Below, piece by piece: positions 1 through 12,581 of a DNA stretch of 64,000 nucleotides. The position numbers were made by a program, and so were the translations under genes. Position 1 is the stretch's first letter. Each line of letters begins with the position of its first letter. Origin of the DNA: Zasmidium citrigriseum (lineage: Eukaryota; Ascomycota; Dothideomycetes; Mycosphaerellales; Mycosphaerellaceae); NCBI GenBank assembly GCA_002786025.1, contig NHNW01000004.1:310001-374000 (forward strand). Direction: 5' to 3'. The notes under the pieces are model-generated. The model was not told where the DNA came from, did no database searches, and was given only the letters and a program-made list of their open reading frames with translations.

Positions 1-1815
1 CCTATCGTACAACTCTAGGTATTTCTTAAGAATAGGAGCCTACTCGAAGTTAGCTAAAACTATATATTAGCTAACTATTTACGAATCGAATATAAATACT
101 TACTAAACGTAAGATCTAGTCGAAGGCAGAGAGATACTAGCTTTGTAAGTTCCTCTTTTATAGATACGGTAAGACGGTTTAGAGGTAGTAGAGGGTAGGT
201 ATAGCCTTCTCTATATAAGATCTAAATAATAAACGGATAGCGATTAAGGTCGTACGGCGTTATCTTTCGGAATTTCACTCTATAGCGTTAGACAATTATT
301 TGTCTAGAGCTAGTATCTAGGTAAAACTAACCTAGGACAATTAGTAATAGTTCTAAAACATTTACTATTTATCCCCGTACCGTAGTGTCTACGCTAGGCC
401 TTTATATACTTAATTTTAAAGTAATATAGATTCCCTATAGGCCGTTAATTCGAGAAGAAGCTTTAAAGGTAGGTATAGTCGATTTAGTTATAATAATAGA
501 TCGTCTTAAAGTAATATTTCTCTTTCGCTTAAAGCTTACGGTTATAGTATTAGATAAACTAGTTTCGAATACTAGTAAGCTACGGAGTAGTTAATATATA
601 TATCGTAATCGTTTACGATCTCTAGACGTATATCTAGTAATCTAAACTAACCTATCCGCGGCTCGTAGGTAGGAAGAGGCTCGTTATAGTACGTCCTCGC
701 GTTAAACTTAGCTTTCGTCGTATAGTACTTACTCCGCTATATTAGTACTTAAAATTAAACGTTTAGTAAACAATATATACGTTACTACATTTTTTCTTAG
801 AAGATTAGGCTCTATTACGTTAGGCTATTACTTCCGACGTTAACGGTAGGTAATCTACTAATTGTTTAATAAGTTATTCTAGGACATTTCGCGATAGTCT
901 AGGTAGATGTACTAGTATACTCGTATACTACTATAGTTATACTCTTAGCTTACGTATTATACGCCTTTCCCTTTATTTTCGTAGGGACTAAGGTACGATA
1001 CGAAGAGCTTAGTAGGACCTTTTAGACTAGCCCGCGAGAATTGTACCTAAAACATTTAATTAGCTATTAAAAACCCTAAACGTTTATAAATTATTTACGT
1101 ACGTCTACGTCCTTCGCGAAGCTACTATATTATAGGTTAATAATATACGTATATCTATCCTTTAAAGTTCGTAGGTATAAGGGTAGTATAGGGACGAAAT
1201 TAACCTTCGTAGCGGTAAGGGGTTATAAACTATTAGTAATAGCAATCGATTTATTAACGTCTAGGTCGTTAGCTTTATAAGATACTACCTCTATTACTTA
1301 CCGTATCTTAGGGTAGAACTAGTCTTTATATTACTCGTATTCGTAGAACCTATCTTATACGTTTATAATATTATTAACGTTAGGTAGAGAGGTATCGGTA
1401 TCGGAGTCCTTAGGAAGAGCGACGTACTAAGCCTAGTTAGAGACGCTATCTATTATAAATCGTTTATAAATCGTTTAGGTATCGATAATTAGGAAGTATA
1501 TAAGTACTAATTAAGAACCGGTCTAGTAAATAGTTAGTAAATAATTACTAGACGGTTAGCGAATGCTTAACGAATAGTTAGTAGATAATTAACGAATAGT
1601 CGGTAGATAATTAATAACTACGGCTTATTAAGCGTTCCTTAAACGTATAAGTTATACCTTCGATCTCTTAGTTACTAAACTAGGTGTGCTAGTTAGGTAG
1701 CTATACCGGTTTCGAAGAAATAAGAAGTAATAATTAATAAACGTTTCGTTAAACGTTTTAGCGACGATTAAGGCGACGATTAAGAGTTATATAGTGTGTA
1801 AAATAGTTAAAGTTA
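1..1815. repeat. RIP-degraded repetitive block at window edge
   Basis: The block is very rich in TA, CTA and TAG, and CpA and TpG are scarce. This is the signature of repeat-induced point mutation, which turns CpA into TpA in duplicated fungal DNA. No open frame of useful length survives on either strand. The change to normal composition is abrupt, between about 1790 and 1860. Short degenerate direct repeats around 1500-1640 share a core close to GATAATTAAC. It is probably the remnant of a transposable element that continues past the left edge. I could not recognise the element family, so LTR, LINE or DNA element all remain possible. Confidence 0.75.
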
Positions 1816-4010
1816 GAGCTAACACGACAAGTGCTTTTCTTAGCTGACGATTACTAATTAAACATGACTGTCACATGAGTCAAGTCGACAGTCAGGTGAC
1901 TGGACCCTGAGTCGGATCGGCGTTTTGGTCAGTCGGATGAGGTCAACTCACGGATTGCCGTGACGCTCAGGTTTGACAGGTAATAACGACCGCTGCCAGC
2001 GCATCGCACACGAAGGATCTTTGTTGGGGCGTGGTCATCTGAACAATTGCGCCAGGCTGAGGAACGACGAAAACAACAACACCCGAAAAGCGTGGGAGGC
2101 TCGTTTCTCTTGTCAGCACATGCACCTTCGTCTGCGTGTCGGGCCTGCGCCACACCAGCAGCATCGCTTCTGAGCCTCACGTAAAATTAGCCATCCAGAT
2201 CGCCGTGCATGCCTCCAGTTCCCGACCCATTGTGCCGGGAGCAAAGGCGTCGATTTAGCCTGAACAGCCCATCCCTCCGTCCACCTGGATCTCGTCGCCG
2301 TCTGCTCCGTTTGCAGACGCCTGCAGGCGGGTGAATGCAGTCCACCAAGCAAACGCTGGCGATGCGACTGAAGCCTCTGTTTGCAGTCGAACAGCCATGC
2401 CCACGCATATCGCTGTGCGATGCATGCGATGCGATGCGATCCTGAGGGATTCCCACATTTCTCACTCCTATCCCTCCAGCCCCATGTGTCTCGACCCCGG
2501 ATCCGGTAACTAATCCGGCCTTTTCGGGTGTTGGTGTTGCTTCCTTCCAATCTACAATCTATCACCAGCAAAAAGCGAATACATTTCCCCCACGCTTCTG
2601 CCGTCATTCGTATCCCCCCTTCTCCGGCAAACAAGTCACTTCGGTAGGATCTCTCTTATCCACTCAGATCAAGCTCTCGCCGCACATGCGAAGATCCTCC
2701 TCAGAACAAGCAAATGCGTATCGCCTATTTCCCGCATCCTCTCACTCTCCTTCACTTTCTACCACGCGAACCGCGGATGCCGGTCGTCGTACATGCATTG
2801 ACATCCCGTAACACTCTGCAAGCCTCCCTCCCACACACGCGCATCCTGCGCGGCGTGAACACCACCACCACTCTCGCTGCCGCGGGGAAGTGCGATGGAC
2901 TTTCTCATCACACCGACATCACGAAGATAACCTTTCCACGACGGAACAACTCCTCCGCAAGACCGCCCGTTTGCACTAGTAACGGCAGGCCCGGGGCGGT
3001 GGCCGCGCCAGCGGGTGGAAGTGGCTCCGTCGGCTGAAGTCTAACGTTTATGCTTTTCTGGAGACTTTGGGGAGCGCTTCCGTCGCCTTGGGATTTGGTA
3101 TTGCTGTCGATCACTTTCTTCCGTTCAGGAGTGGTTTCCATAGCACCGAGGGGAGACGCAAGCCACGGCTCTGCTTCCCCATACCAAGAGGCGTTTGAGA
3201 CCAGATTGGAATTGACCAGTCGCTTGTGATGCCTCAGTGTCAGTCTTTCATTGTTTGGTTCACATGTTTGGAGTGATTTGGGGAGAAAGTCAAATACAAA
3301 TGCTACAGTATGCGATCGTCAGGATCAAGGACTGACCTCCGAGGATTTGCGGCCTTTGCATGTGCAAGGAGAGTGCAGTTCGGGATCTGCCCGTGGAAAG
3401 TCTGTTTCTTGTGGACGAGACTCACTTCACTCACTTCGGTTGCGTCTAGAAGGGGTCGACGACTAGATCTTGGTCTCCTGCTACAGATATGCAGCAGGTT
3501 TGCAGCTCCGCTCTGGTGGTGAGGCTCTTGCTTGCAGGACTGGGCACATGAGCGGCTTTCAGATTTTGATATACCCAGTTCACAGTACTGCGTCCGAAAG
3601 CTGCTTTCTCCAAGGGCGGTGAAAGTAAGACTGCGGAACATGGTTGGGACGTCAGATACATCTAGATAATCTCAAGGAGTGCGGCTATGCTTTAGATACT
3701 TCGCAGAGCCAACGATGCCGCTGTCGGGCTTTGACATTGAGAGATTTGAGATCTTCATGTGAAAGTCTTGGCATTGACAATTCCACGCTGTTGGCTGGAG
3801 CAACCACCAACCAAACTGTACCCTCCTTCTTCTGCTCAAACTGACAGAACAGCTCTCTCCGCGAGAGGAGGCGACTCTAAGCTATTCGAGGCCTTTTCAC
3901 GCCTGTAACCTTTGCCGAGAATGTTGAGACCGTTGGGAGTTGCTGGAGGTATCTTCCAGCTTGACCGGAACACCGACAGTAAACCTCAGTGCTTCTGTGG
4001 TTAGGGGCTA
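1816..4010. other. Gene-poor stretch, no supportable gene
   Basis: Composition is normal, unlike the block to the left. Only short overlapping frames occur on both strands, the longest about 170 codons and without an ATG. None shows a signal peptide, a domain, family-like composition or a convincing splice pattern. I see no gene here. The sequence separates the degraded repeat from the C-terminal end of the first RBR-like gene, whose 3' UTR should lie just below 4011. Confidence 0.5.
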
Positions 4011-7000
4011 TTACCAGTCTTCAACTGGAACCATAAGTTGCCCGTGAATTAAAGGAGTCCCGCCGCCTCCCATGGCTGCAGCTTCAAGCACGTTTGACCT
4101 GATGCGATCGAGTCGAGGCAGCAGGGTTCGCACGTCTCCTAAGGGCCAAACATACGGCCACGGATGCCTTCGAATGATGCGAATCGCCTCGTCCATTCTC
4201 TGGTCAGCGTCGGGGGCTCTGTCCTGTGGTCTTAGCCTTCGCAGCTCGAAGTATCGTCTGAGCTCTTGGACGAGACGAAGTAGCTCAGCGCCAGGCGTCG
4301 TGTCCAAGAGTACCCACCACCGCCCGGTTGCCGAACCACGTTCGTCAACAAGATCATCAAGACTGTCGTTTATTGCCTGAGTGAGGTATTCCATGTATGA
4401 GGAAGGATTTCTATCATCGCCGCGACGAATTTGCACCTCCCGCCTGAGGGTCACGATTAGCTATAGATCCTTACTTGTTCATATAGTTGGACCACTTGCA
4501 GTGCGTTTCGTATTCTTTCCTTGTTGGCTGGCTCTGTGCAAGCGTAGATGGGATTGATGCTGTCATCCTCGGCCGCTCTGGTGGCGATGAGTTCAACTAT
4601 GTTCGCGAGACGTTCTGTGTGTTCCGACTGCGCGCTGTAGTTGTGATATTTAGATCCTGGATTGAACGAGTCGTCAACCATCTGAAGCCGAAGATTTTTT
4701 ATCCTCGCTGCCAGCTGTCAGTCGATATAGATGACTCCAAATCTAAGCTAACATACTCAAGTGAAGCTTGTCAGGTTCGATGTCCTCATCAGCAGGTCTT
4801 CTGGAATGTCGAAGGCGGTGCAGCAAATGTTGGAGAGAAGGCACAAACTCCTGGAGGATAGGATCGGCGTCTATGAAGTCTTCGGGCAGACCACTTTTGC
4901 CTCCGAGTATAGATTGCAGCCACGCGTGGTCCTCATCGCAGCGCTCTGATAGCCATGCTGGCCTCGTGTCTGGATAAAAGTCGACGTTCCAACGAGTGGC
5001 AGATACGACGTCTGACACTAGTTGAAGAAGCTCCATCTCCTCGTTCTGTCGAGGACCGAAGGCTCCAGGTATCCGGCAAAAGCTCAAGTGTTTTATGGCG
5101 GCCCTGTTGTGCTGGCCAGTCTGGCGTCCAGGAGTCCCTTTCTTGTGGTTAGCTACTGGATAGTCGAATGAAGACCCGTCAGACCAATACTCACGTAACC
5201 GCGGCAGCAATACGAGAAGTGCGTGAAGAGCTGATTTAACACGCTTCTCAGAGTCGTCAAGACCTGGACCTCCATTGTCGGTCGCTCTGGTCTGGGCCTC
5301 CACCATCGACGTGAGGTAGATTATGGTCCATCGTAGTGGCCTGTCCCATGCTGAACCTGGCTCGTCCTCGGTGCCTTCAATGTCCCCAAATATCCCCTCC
5401 ACCCGTCCCTGGAGCCCTTCTACGATGTGACCAGCATGTTTCAGGACCGCCAGTAGCTCAGGGGAGGGAATTAAGTGTTGTCTCACATCCTGTATCGTTG
5501 CATCCAAGGCTGTCAGTCGGTTCATAAGAGGAGCACTCGTCTTCAAGCTCGATAGGATCTGGTGAAGGCGACAGATAACAGCAAAAGTGTCGCCGATGCT
5601 CTTTCGTAAACGAGGATCCTGCTCTTCCTCATCCTTCTCAAGTTTTTCGACCAGCGGTTGCAGTACATCTGCAACATCCGAAGCCCATTCGCGATCGCCA
5701 ACTAACACGGCGATTATCCTCTTCATTTCCATCCCCTGGGGAAAAGGGGCCTTCCGGGTGAAGAGGTCATTCAATACCACCCGAGAAAGCTTCTGCACTT
5801 TTTCCAGCTCCTTCCCTGGTGCTTTCACTTCAGCGTTTTTGAGCTCTTCAACAAGCATTTTGAGCTGCGAGTAGTGATGGCCAAGTGTCACGCGCTCAAA
5901 TGGCTGCAGAGTCTCTCCTTGTTCAAGAGGCAGAACATCAAATATCAGACTAATTCTCTTGGCCACCTGAAGAGTTGTGTCCTTGACCCTTTCTTCCGGA
6001 GACGTGGGTCTCGACTGGATTGTCGTTCCAGAGGGCACACTATGAGCCAAGGTATGTTTCAGAAAGGCCTGGATACTCTCGATGTCCCGCTTTGTGAGCT
6101 GTTCGCTCTGTGCGGCTCGCTGCTTCAGGGATATTGGGGAGAGATCCTCGGAAAGTCTTGACCAGGACTGAAGTTGGGTTTTCATTTTCCAGTCCATCTC
6201 GTCTTGATACATGCCGTTCGGATAAAAGTCCAAGAGGTGGACGAGGCACTGTCGAAACGTACCAGCTATATGTGCAAATTTCAGTCGACGAAACATCTGT
6301 TTTGATATAGTCAGATGAGAAGTCTGAATGTATGTATGGCTCTAAGTCCACTTACCTGGTTTTCCTCCCCATGTTCGATGCCGTTGTGTAGCATCCGGCA
6401 CATGTTACGACCACTGAGAAGCAGCTGGCGAATGAAAACCTCGTGAGACGGCTCTAGGTAGAGCACCACTATGACATTCGCACTTAGACCGTCTACCTGT
6501 CGGTCCAGGATCTCTGCCAGTTCTCGCCACTCGCTTTCGCCAGTAGAGCTGGCAAGTTCCTCGAAGTCGCCGGTCTCAACACACTCGTGAAGTATAGGCC
6601 TGTCAGCAGGGATATCATGCCTTTCCCCAGGGGTATGATCGTCTGGCGCAAAGTTGCCGTCCAGGTACCGAGCTGAATTGATGGTGGGTGGACGCCTAGG
6701 GTCTTTCCACAGACGGGTATTCGCGCCCATGAGAGGATGAAGTGGACGTTCCCAGTTCGGAAGTCGGAATGCTCCTGTGGTTTGACGGTCCTTCCAGGGC
6801 GTAGGATGGTTCCATCTGCGTTGGCAGTGATCAGCCGCGCAAGATAGCGCCGAGGGGATCTTGAAGTTGGTCGGACTTACTTGGGACACACTCCTCGCAG
6901 CTGAGACCAGTGGTCGCTACCTTCCCTGCATTCCATACCGCATCTGACACTGTCAGTCTAGAGATTGTCTGTAGAGATGTCACAACTAACATGTAGCAGA

Positions 7001-8017
7001 AGGATGTGCCGCATTCGGAGCTGCCTCAAAGTAAGTCGAAAGTTCTCGCCATTCGATTGATGGACTCCGTTCCTGTCATACGCACCATCTAATTGACTGT
7101 TAGCAATGTACAAAGGAACTAGGCATACAAGCATGATCACTTACTTCATATTGTTACAAGCCTCAAAGCGGTGGACATTGAACCGGCAGTTCGGACAAGT
7201 TTGATAGTCTCGGGAAGGCACATTGCCATCAGCCGCGAAGGCGTCGTTGCTAAGTTGATGCCCAGAGCAATTGTGATCACCTGGGTCCGCAAGACCACAC
7301 TGGACAGCAACACACATCAGCCAGGTGCTCGCAAGAAGCCAGCAGAAGGGTGACTACGCACTCCCAGGCAGACCACTTGGCGACATGCCTCGTTCGGGCA
7401 GGTCTCTGGATGCCAGTGAATGGCTGTCTTGCGGTACCTACACAGACATGTCAGATATTGACTTCTCTTTTGTTCGGACCGACAAGCCGTAAAGCTTACT
7501 GTCCGACGAATGTTGAGCAGGATGGACACATTATGCGTGTCCAGCGTGGAAATATTGCGTATTCCTGCTCCTTCGCCCTGTATTTCTCAAGGAAGTCCCG
7601 GTCGAAGGCCTCAGTGTAGTCCTCGATGTTCAGATATCCAAAAGGTGGGTAGTTGCCCTCTTTCTCATAGCTGCAGCTGCAATTAGTATCTCTCATAGAA
7701 ACGCAAGGACCAACGAGCGTACGCATCTTGAAATGGGTACTTAATACCTGCTGTCCAATTAGACCATGCTTCGAAATGCCCTCGTACAGCAACAACCTAC
7801 AGTCCGTGCACCACGAGGTCTCTCTGGTCTGTCCCTCCAACCCTGCTGGATCTTGGTCTACAATCACAATCCTGCGAACGTCGGCCCCATAAGTAACAGA
7901 GCATACTGAACAATCCCATGTCGGGCGCGGCGACGAGGGCTCTGACGGCGGCTCTGAGGGAAAATCTTGATCGAGGAAGTTTCTTGCGACCTCTCCTGGA
8001 CTCCTTTGCTCGGCCAT
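4011..8017 (-). CDS. RBR-type E3 ligase-like protein, copy A
   Basis: Multi-exon model, coding pieces in minus order: 8017-7801, 7747-7723, 7676-7500, 7437-7362, 7299-7145, 7020-6991, 6943-6881, 6815-6356, 6296-4757, 4707-4496, 4436-4011. Phases agree at every junction, giving about 1,126 residues. The N-terminus has C-x2-C pairs (WDCSVC, WCTDC, MCPSC), then TCPNEAC, TCPNC and CNNMNSECGTSFCYICG, the order of a RING-IBR-RING zinc array. Such proteins usually move ubiquitin through a cysteine of the last RING, here the one before NNM. A serine replaces one expected zinc-ligand cysteine after NNM. The remaining roughly 860 residues look helical and match no family I recognise. The last intron has two possible donors (4495 or 4474). 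An optional in-frame intron starts at 5194, where copy B has a real one. Ligase activity is inferred. Confidence 0.72.
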
Positions 8018-8496
8018 TTCACAGGGTGTTTGCGGTATTCACTGTGGTATGTTCGGGTTAGGCGCAAGTTAGAGAGACCAGTCTAGGAACAGTAAAGGGC
8101 AAGGCATCGGGGAGAAAGTCTCCTTTGTCATAGCCTACCCATTCCGGAAACAAGGAAGACGCCTCAACAAAGAGTCTTTCATACGTAACACTGCAGACCT
8201 TGAAAGACCAGCACATGCGTTAGTAAATAGGATATCTCTATGCTCAAGGGTTTGTACTTACTGCTTTCCAATGAAGATGTCACGCTTGGTCTCAATTCTT
8301 TAGCGAGAAGTGTGGAGGAGACAAGCAGTCGTAGCCAAGCATTGCATCGAAGTCCATACGGATGACGGACATATTCTCTCTCCTCTTTGACCCTCTCGTG
8401 AGTAGTGTCCATTCTACAATCGATGATGTCCATCTCAATGGCTTCAAATGTGCTGCATCCAGCGAGAACGGCAGACACGTTATGCCCCTGTTGCTT
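8018..8496. other. Spacer between the two tandem RBR-like genes
   Basis: This is about 480 bp between the stop of copy B and the start of copy A, both on the minus strand. It must hold the 3' end of B and the promoter of A. Only shadow frames are visible, including one on the plus strand that runs into the 15-bp repeat and is artificially Leu/Val-rich. No other feature was recognised. Confidence 0.5.
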
Positions 8497-11400
8497 CTAT
8501 TGGCCCTGTTGCTGCTCGTCCTGTTGCTGCTCGTCCTGTTGCTGCTCGTCCTGTTGCTGCTCGTCCTGTTGCTGCTCGTCCTGTTGCTGCTCGTCCTGTT
8601 GCTGCTCGTCCTGTTGCTGCTCGTCATGTTGCTCGCCTCCATTCCCATGGTGAAGGCCCAGTATCAATTGAGTCCCAGAACGTTGGGGCCGGTCACGATC
8701 CGCGGCCGCTAGGACAGCTGCTCTGATATGCATTAGGCGCGGTAGCAGCTGTCTGACGTTCCCGAGTGGGAACACCCAAGGCCAAGGATGTCTCTGAATG
8801 ATGAGAATGGCCTCATTCATCCGCTGGTCTGCGTCTTCTGGCCTCTCGTACTGCGGCGTCCGTCGTAGTGAAATGTAGACTTGTAGTTCTTCAAGAAGCC
8901 GGTCTAACTCCAAATTCCAGGTCGACTTCACATGTCTCCAGGGCCCTCGTGGTGTACCATCGAGCTCCAGTCTGCTCAATCTCCATCTCAGACCTTCCAA
9001 GTATTCGCATGGATCCTCAGTATCTCCTTCGATGTTTTCTACTTGAAGCCTGAGGATTCACATCAGCAGGCCAAGTCTTTCGTCATGGACAAGTGAAACA
9101 CCTACATGTCATCTCGTATCTCAAAAGCATAATGTGGCTCGAAAGACCCAAACACAGGATTGATGGCTTCGGAATGGGCCGCGGCGCTGAGAACTCTGCA
9201 GACCGTCACGTAGAAACCTCGTGCTGCTGGCGTACGCTCGGCATACTGATGATAGATCGCGCCGGGGATGAATTGATCGTCGAATAAGTTGCGGTATAGG
9301 GTTCTTATCCTGTCTGTTTCGTATTAGCTCGGTTGCTATTGAAGTGCTTTGAGGTCCAGCCTAACGTACTCAAATGATATTGATCGTTCCGCTTATTTGC
9401 ATTTGGTGGGTCCGCTCTGTTGTTCAACAGACGCCGCATCAGATACTGAAGTGACGGCGAATAGTCACGTAACACGAGGTCGTTGTCGAATTGAAGCCGT
9501 TCTAGCCTTTCGAAGTCGTCTTCAAGTTGCTGCAGGACCCCTTGGGGAAATAGCGGTGGGTTGAAGGCCATGACAGCGGCCACGACCCTCGAGGTCAGGT
9601 TCAGGAGCCCAGTCTCTTCAGGCGCTCGATAGCCAAGAGCTCGCGGCATGAGCGTATGTCTCAATGCTTCAAAATCGTCCCTCATCCAGCCAAAGGCTCC
9701 CAGTTCGGGTCTCCCTTGAAGAGCGTTAGTCAGTGCAGCGTGTTTCAGAGTCAGCGGAACCTACGCAAATAGTCCAGCCAGGGAAGCAGGTCCAAGAGAT
9801 GTTGCTTGACGCGCAAGTCGTCCTCATCAAGATCGCGACTAGCTTCGGCTTGCTCCATCAGCCACGAGTAATATGTTGCCCACCGCAGATGCAATGTCCA
9901 TTCTGAGGGTGGTCGACCTTCATCCTCGAGCCCTGCAAATATCCCATTGAGATGTCCAAGGAGGCCTCCGGTAATCCGACCAGCATGGTCCAAGATTTGT
10001 CCAAGCGCATCGAGGGAAATTGTAGGCCTTACAGTCTCTATGGCTGTATGAAGATCTTGCACCCGATTCATGAGGGGGACATTCGTCTCAAAGCTAGACA
10101 GTATTTGGTGAAGTCGAGATATAATGTCGAAGGTCGCTCTGATGCTTTGCTGCACGTCTTGGTCTTGATCGCCAACGCTGTCGAGCAGGGGATCCAGAGT
10201 CAACGTAATGTCTCGTGACCATTCCAAATCGCCCACCGACGCGGCGTCGACTCTACTCCCTTGATACCACTGGGGACCCCACTCCCAGTCGAGGGACTCG
10301 TCGACAACGGTTCTCGCCAGCTGAGAGACCTTCTGTTGATCATTTGTTTGCGGGCGGAACCGACGGTCACGCAATATTCCGTCAATCTGCCAATAGTCGC
10401 AAGCAAGTGGCACGGAGTCGACAGGTTGTGCATGTCCCCTCGCGACAGACTGAACATGCCCGTTTGTGGGACGGGGTACGAGCCTGAGAATGTTTGTCAA
10501 ACGCTTGGCCAATTCAATCATAGAGCCGGTGGCTGCATCTCCTATAATTGGCTGTGGCCCTTCCAAGTTGGGGACAGGCACGTCATGTGTTACTAGAATG
10601 TGCCGCAGAAAGGTCTGGATAGTCGCGATAGCATCTTCTGTTGGCTGTTTCGAGACTGGCATCCAAACTTTATCAAGGTCCCTCAGACATGTATAAAAAT
10701 TGGGAATCAGCCTTTTCGAGAACGTCTCAAACTCTGCTAGGTCCATATCGTTTGGAGGGAAGTGGTTCAAGTACAAAAGGTACTGGCGAAAGTTGGCGAC
10801 CAGGTGAACGAAGAGTAGGCGACGACTTATCGCACGCCCGTCGCCTGAGTCGAGTCCGTTGTGGAGTATCCTGTACATGTTGCGCCCGCACAAGAGCATT
10901 TGACGAACAAAGGCGACGTGGCTGTCGTCCATGAACGCCCGGGCTATGCTGTCCTGTCCAAAAGCGCGCAGTTGTCGATCTAGTATCTCCGCGAGATGTC
11001 GCCAACCACTTCCTCCTTCAGCCAATTCCTCGAATTGATCAGTCCCGACGCACTCGTGAAGTATAGGTCTATCCTCGGGTGGATCGCGCCATTGTCCTGG
11101 CAAATGTCGTCGTCGCGTTGGCGGAAAGTCCCCGTCCAGGTTTCGTGCAGGATTTGCCGCGACTGGTGGTCGGTTGGGATCGCGCCACATCGAGATCGAT
11201 GGGCCGAGATGAGGGTGCCAGGGCCAGAGCCATGATGGCATGGAGAAATGACCGTCTGTATCGTCACGATTGCGGGGTGTTGGATGATTATACCTTTCAA
11301 ATAACTGCCGTCAGTACGTTTAAATAGCTGTTGTATTCTCGTTGCTTACTTTGGACACTAGGAACAAGAGAACAACACGTCAGTAGATGTAAGGAATCCG

Positions 11401-12581
11401 CAAAAGGGACATGCTGGTTCACCTACGACACCACGGATTTGAGACCAGTGCATTGTGCCTTCCGCGGCCTCGAGGCCACATCTGGTCTCCGTCAGTTCAT
11501 ATAGCTGTGGTATTCTCATGCTGCTTACATGTAGCAGAACGATGTGTTGCATCTAGAGCTGAGATGATGTTAGCCGAAGGCGGTCCTCCGACGACAATGG
11601 AAGCAGCAATGCCCGTAGGCGAAAGTCCGAGACGTTTCTCGGCATAACACATGCCAGTCGAGGTGCTCCCAGCGTCCAAGACGGCCTCAGTCGGTGTACC
11701 TACCAGCTAAGAAGAGGTTAGCAATCAACATTCCAGAACGGAAAGGGGAAAGCTCACAGCATTGCGTTACAGGCTCCAGCATGTTGAACATCGAGATGGC
11801 AGTTGGGGCAAATTTGATACTCCCGAGAGGGAATATTGCCGTGTTCCTCATATTCATCGTTGGTCCGACTGTGTCGCTCTTCACAGACATGACCTTGGTC
11901 GGGAGAGGCTGTCCCACACTGCGTCGAGATTCATGAGTATCAACGTGTGGTTCTAGTGGCATAGATACCAGCTCTGGGTATGGGAAAGACTCACCGTCAT
12001 GCAGACCGGCTGTTGGCACTCCTGGTTTGGACATGTCTCCTGTTGACGACGTCCCCCGACAGGCCGTCGATATCTAGCAAGACCCGTGAGCCCCAGAGAT
12101 CAATAACAATGGACAGCGATGCTCTTACTGGCCCACATAGTCACGACAGGCGGAACAAGAGATCCGCGCCCAGTGCGGATACATTGAACTGTAATTCTCT
12201 CGCCTCTTGTATCGATCGATGAAGGCCGGCCGGTCTGCAAACACCTCGGCATAGTCGTCAATCTGCATATGTCCCAAGGGTGGAAACGCTCCGTTTTCAA
12301 AGCTATCACAGCCGTGAGTCTCGCAGTCCAGACCAGTCATGTGTGTTTACTCACGCCGATTGGAAAAGTTGTGCAACACCTAATATCAATCAGCTCAAGC
12401 CTTACGAATGTATTCGAGATGACTTACATGTTGCGCAATATGGGTCGGCCTGGCGATTTGTATTGGCACGGCCTCGCCTGTCTACAAGCATATATTTCCG
12501 GTCATTCGGCTCATATTCCATCGTACATGTGGGACATTCCCATGACTCCCCGGCTGGAGGCGCAGTCTCTTCTGTCGCCAT
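8497..12581 (-). CDS. RBR-type E3 ligase-like protein, copy B
   Basis: Twelve-exon model, minus order: 12581-12428, 12379-12355, 12302-12129, 12073-11995, 11918-11758, 11558-11529, 11481-11427, 11357-11350, 11293-9765, 9714-9370, 9313-9106, 9049-8497. All phases close and the sum is 1,107 codons including the stop. Zinc-type motifs run WECPTC, YCATC, ISCSAC, TCPNQEC, ICPNC, ACNAMLSRC and SFCYICG within about the first 210 residues, the same order and nearly the same exon lengths as copy A. About 860 residues of unrecognised helical sequence follow, aligning with A to the end (for example HPWPWVFPLGNVRQLLPRL here). The C-terminus ends in eight DEQQQ units that A lacks. Relative to A it has one extra intron, which isolates an 8-nt exon. 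The pair is clearly a tandem duplication. Biochemical activity is inferred from the zinc motifs only. Confidence 0.75.
8506..8625 (-). repeat. Eight-copy 15-bp coding minisatellite
   Basis: On the plus strand the unit CTGTTGCTGCTCGTC is repeated eight times without interruption; only the last unit has a base change (C to A). On the coding strand it encodes Asp-Glu-Gln-Gln-Gln eight times, just before the stop of RBR copy B. The tract is in frame, so changes in copy number would lengthen or shorten the acidic/Gln tail without breaking the gene. Copy A lacks it. Confidence 0.95.

Noticed and set aside
1500..1640. CRISPR-like short repeats in the TA-rich block
   Set aside because: The repeats are degenerate, lack regular spacers and lie in RIP-mutated eukaryotic DNA.
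8362..8726. Plus-strand frames over the 15-bp repeat encoding Leu/Val-rich or Cys/Ser-rich strings
   Set aside because: They are the complement of the (DEQQQ)n coding repeat of copy B and end where the repeat ends.
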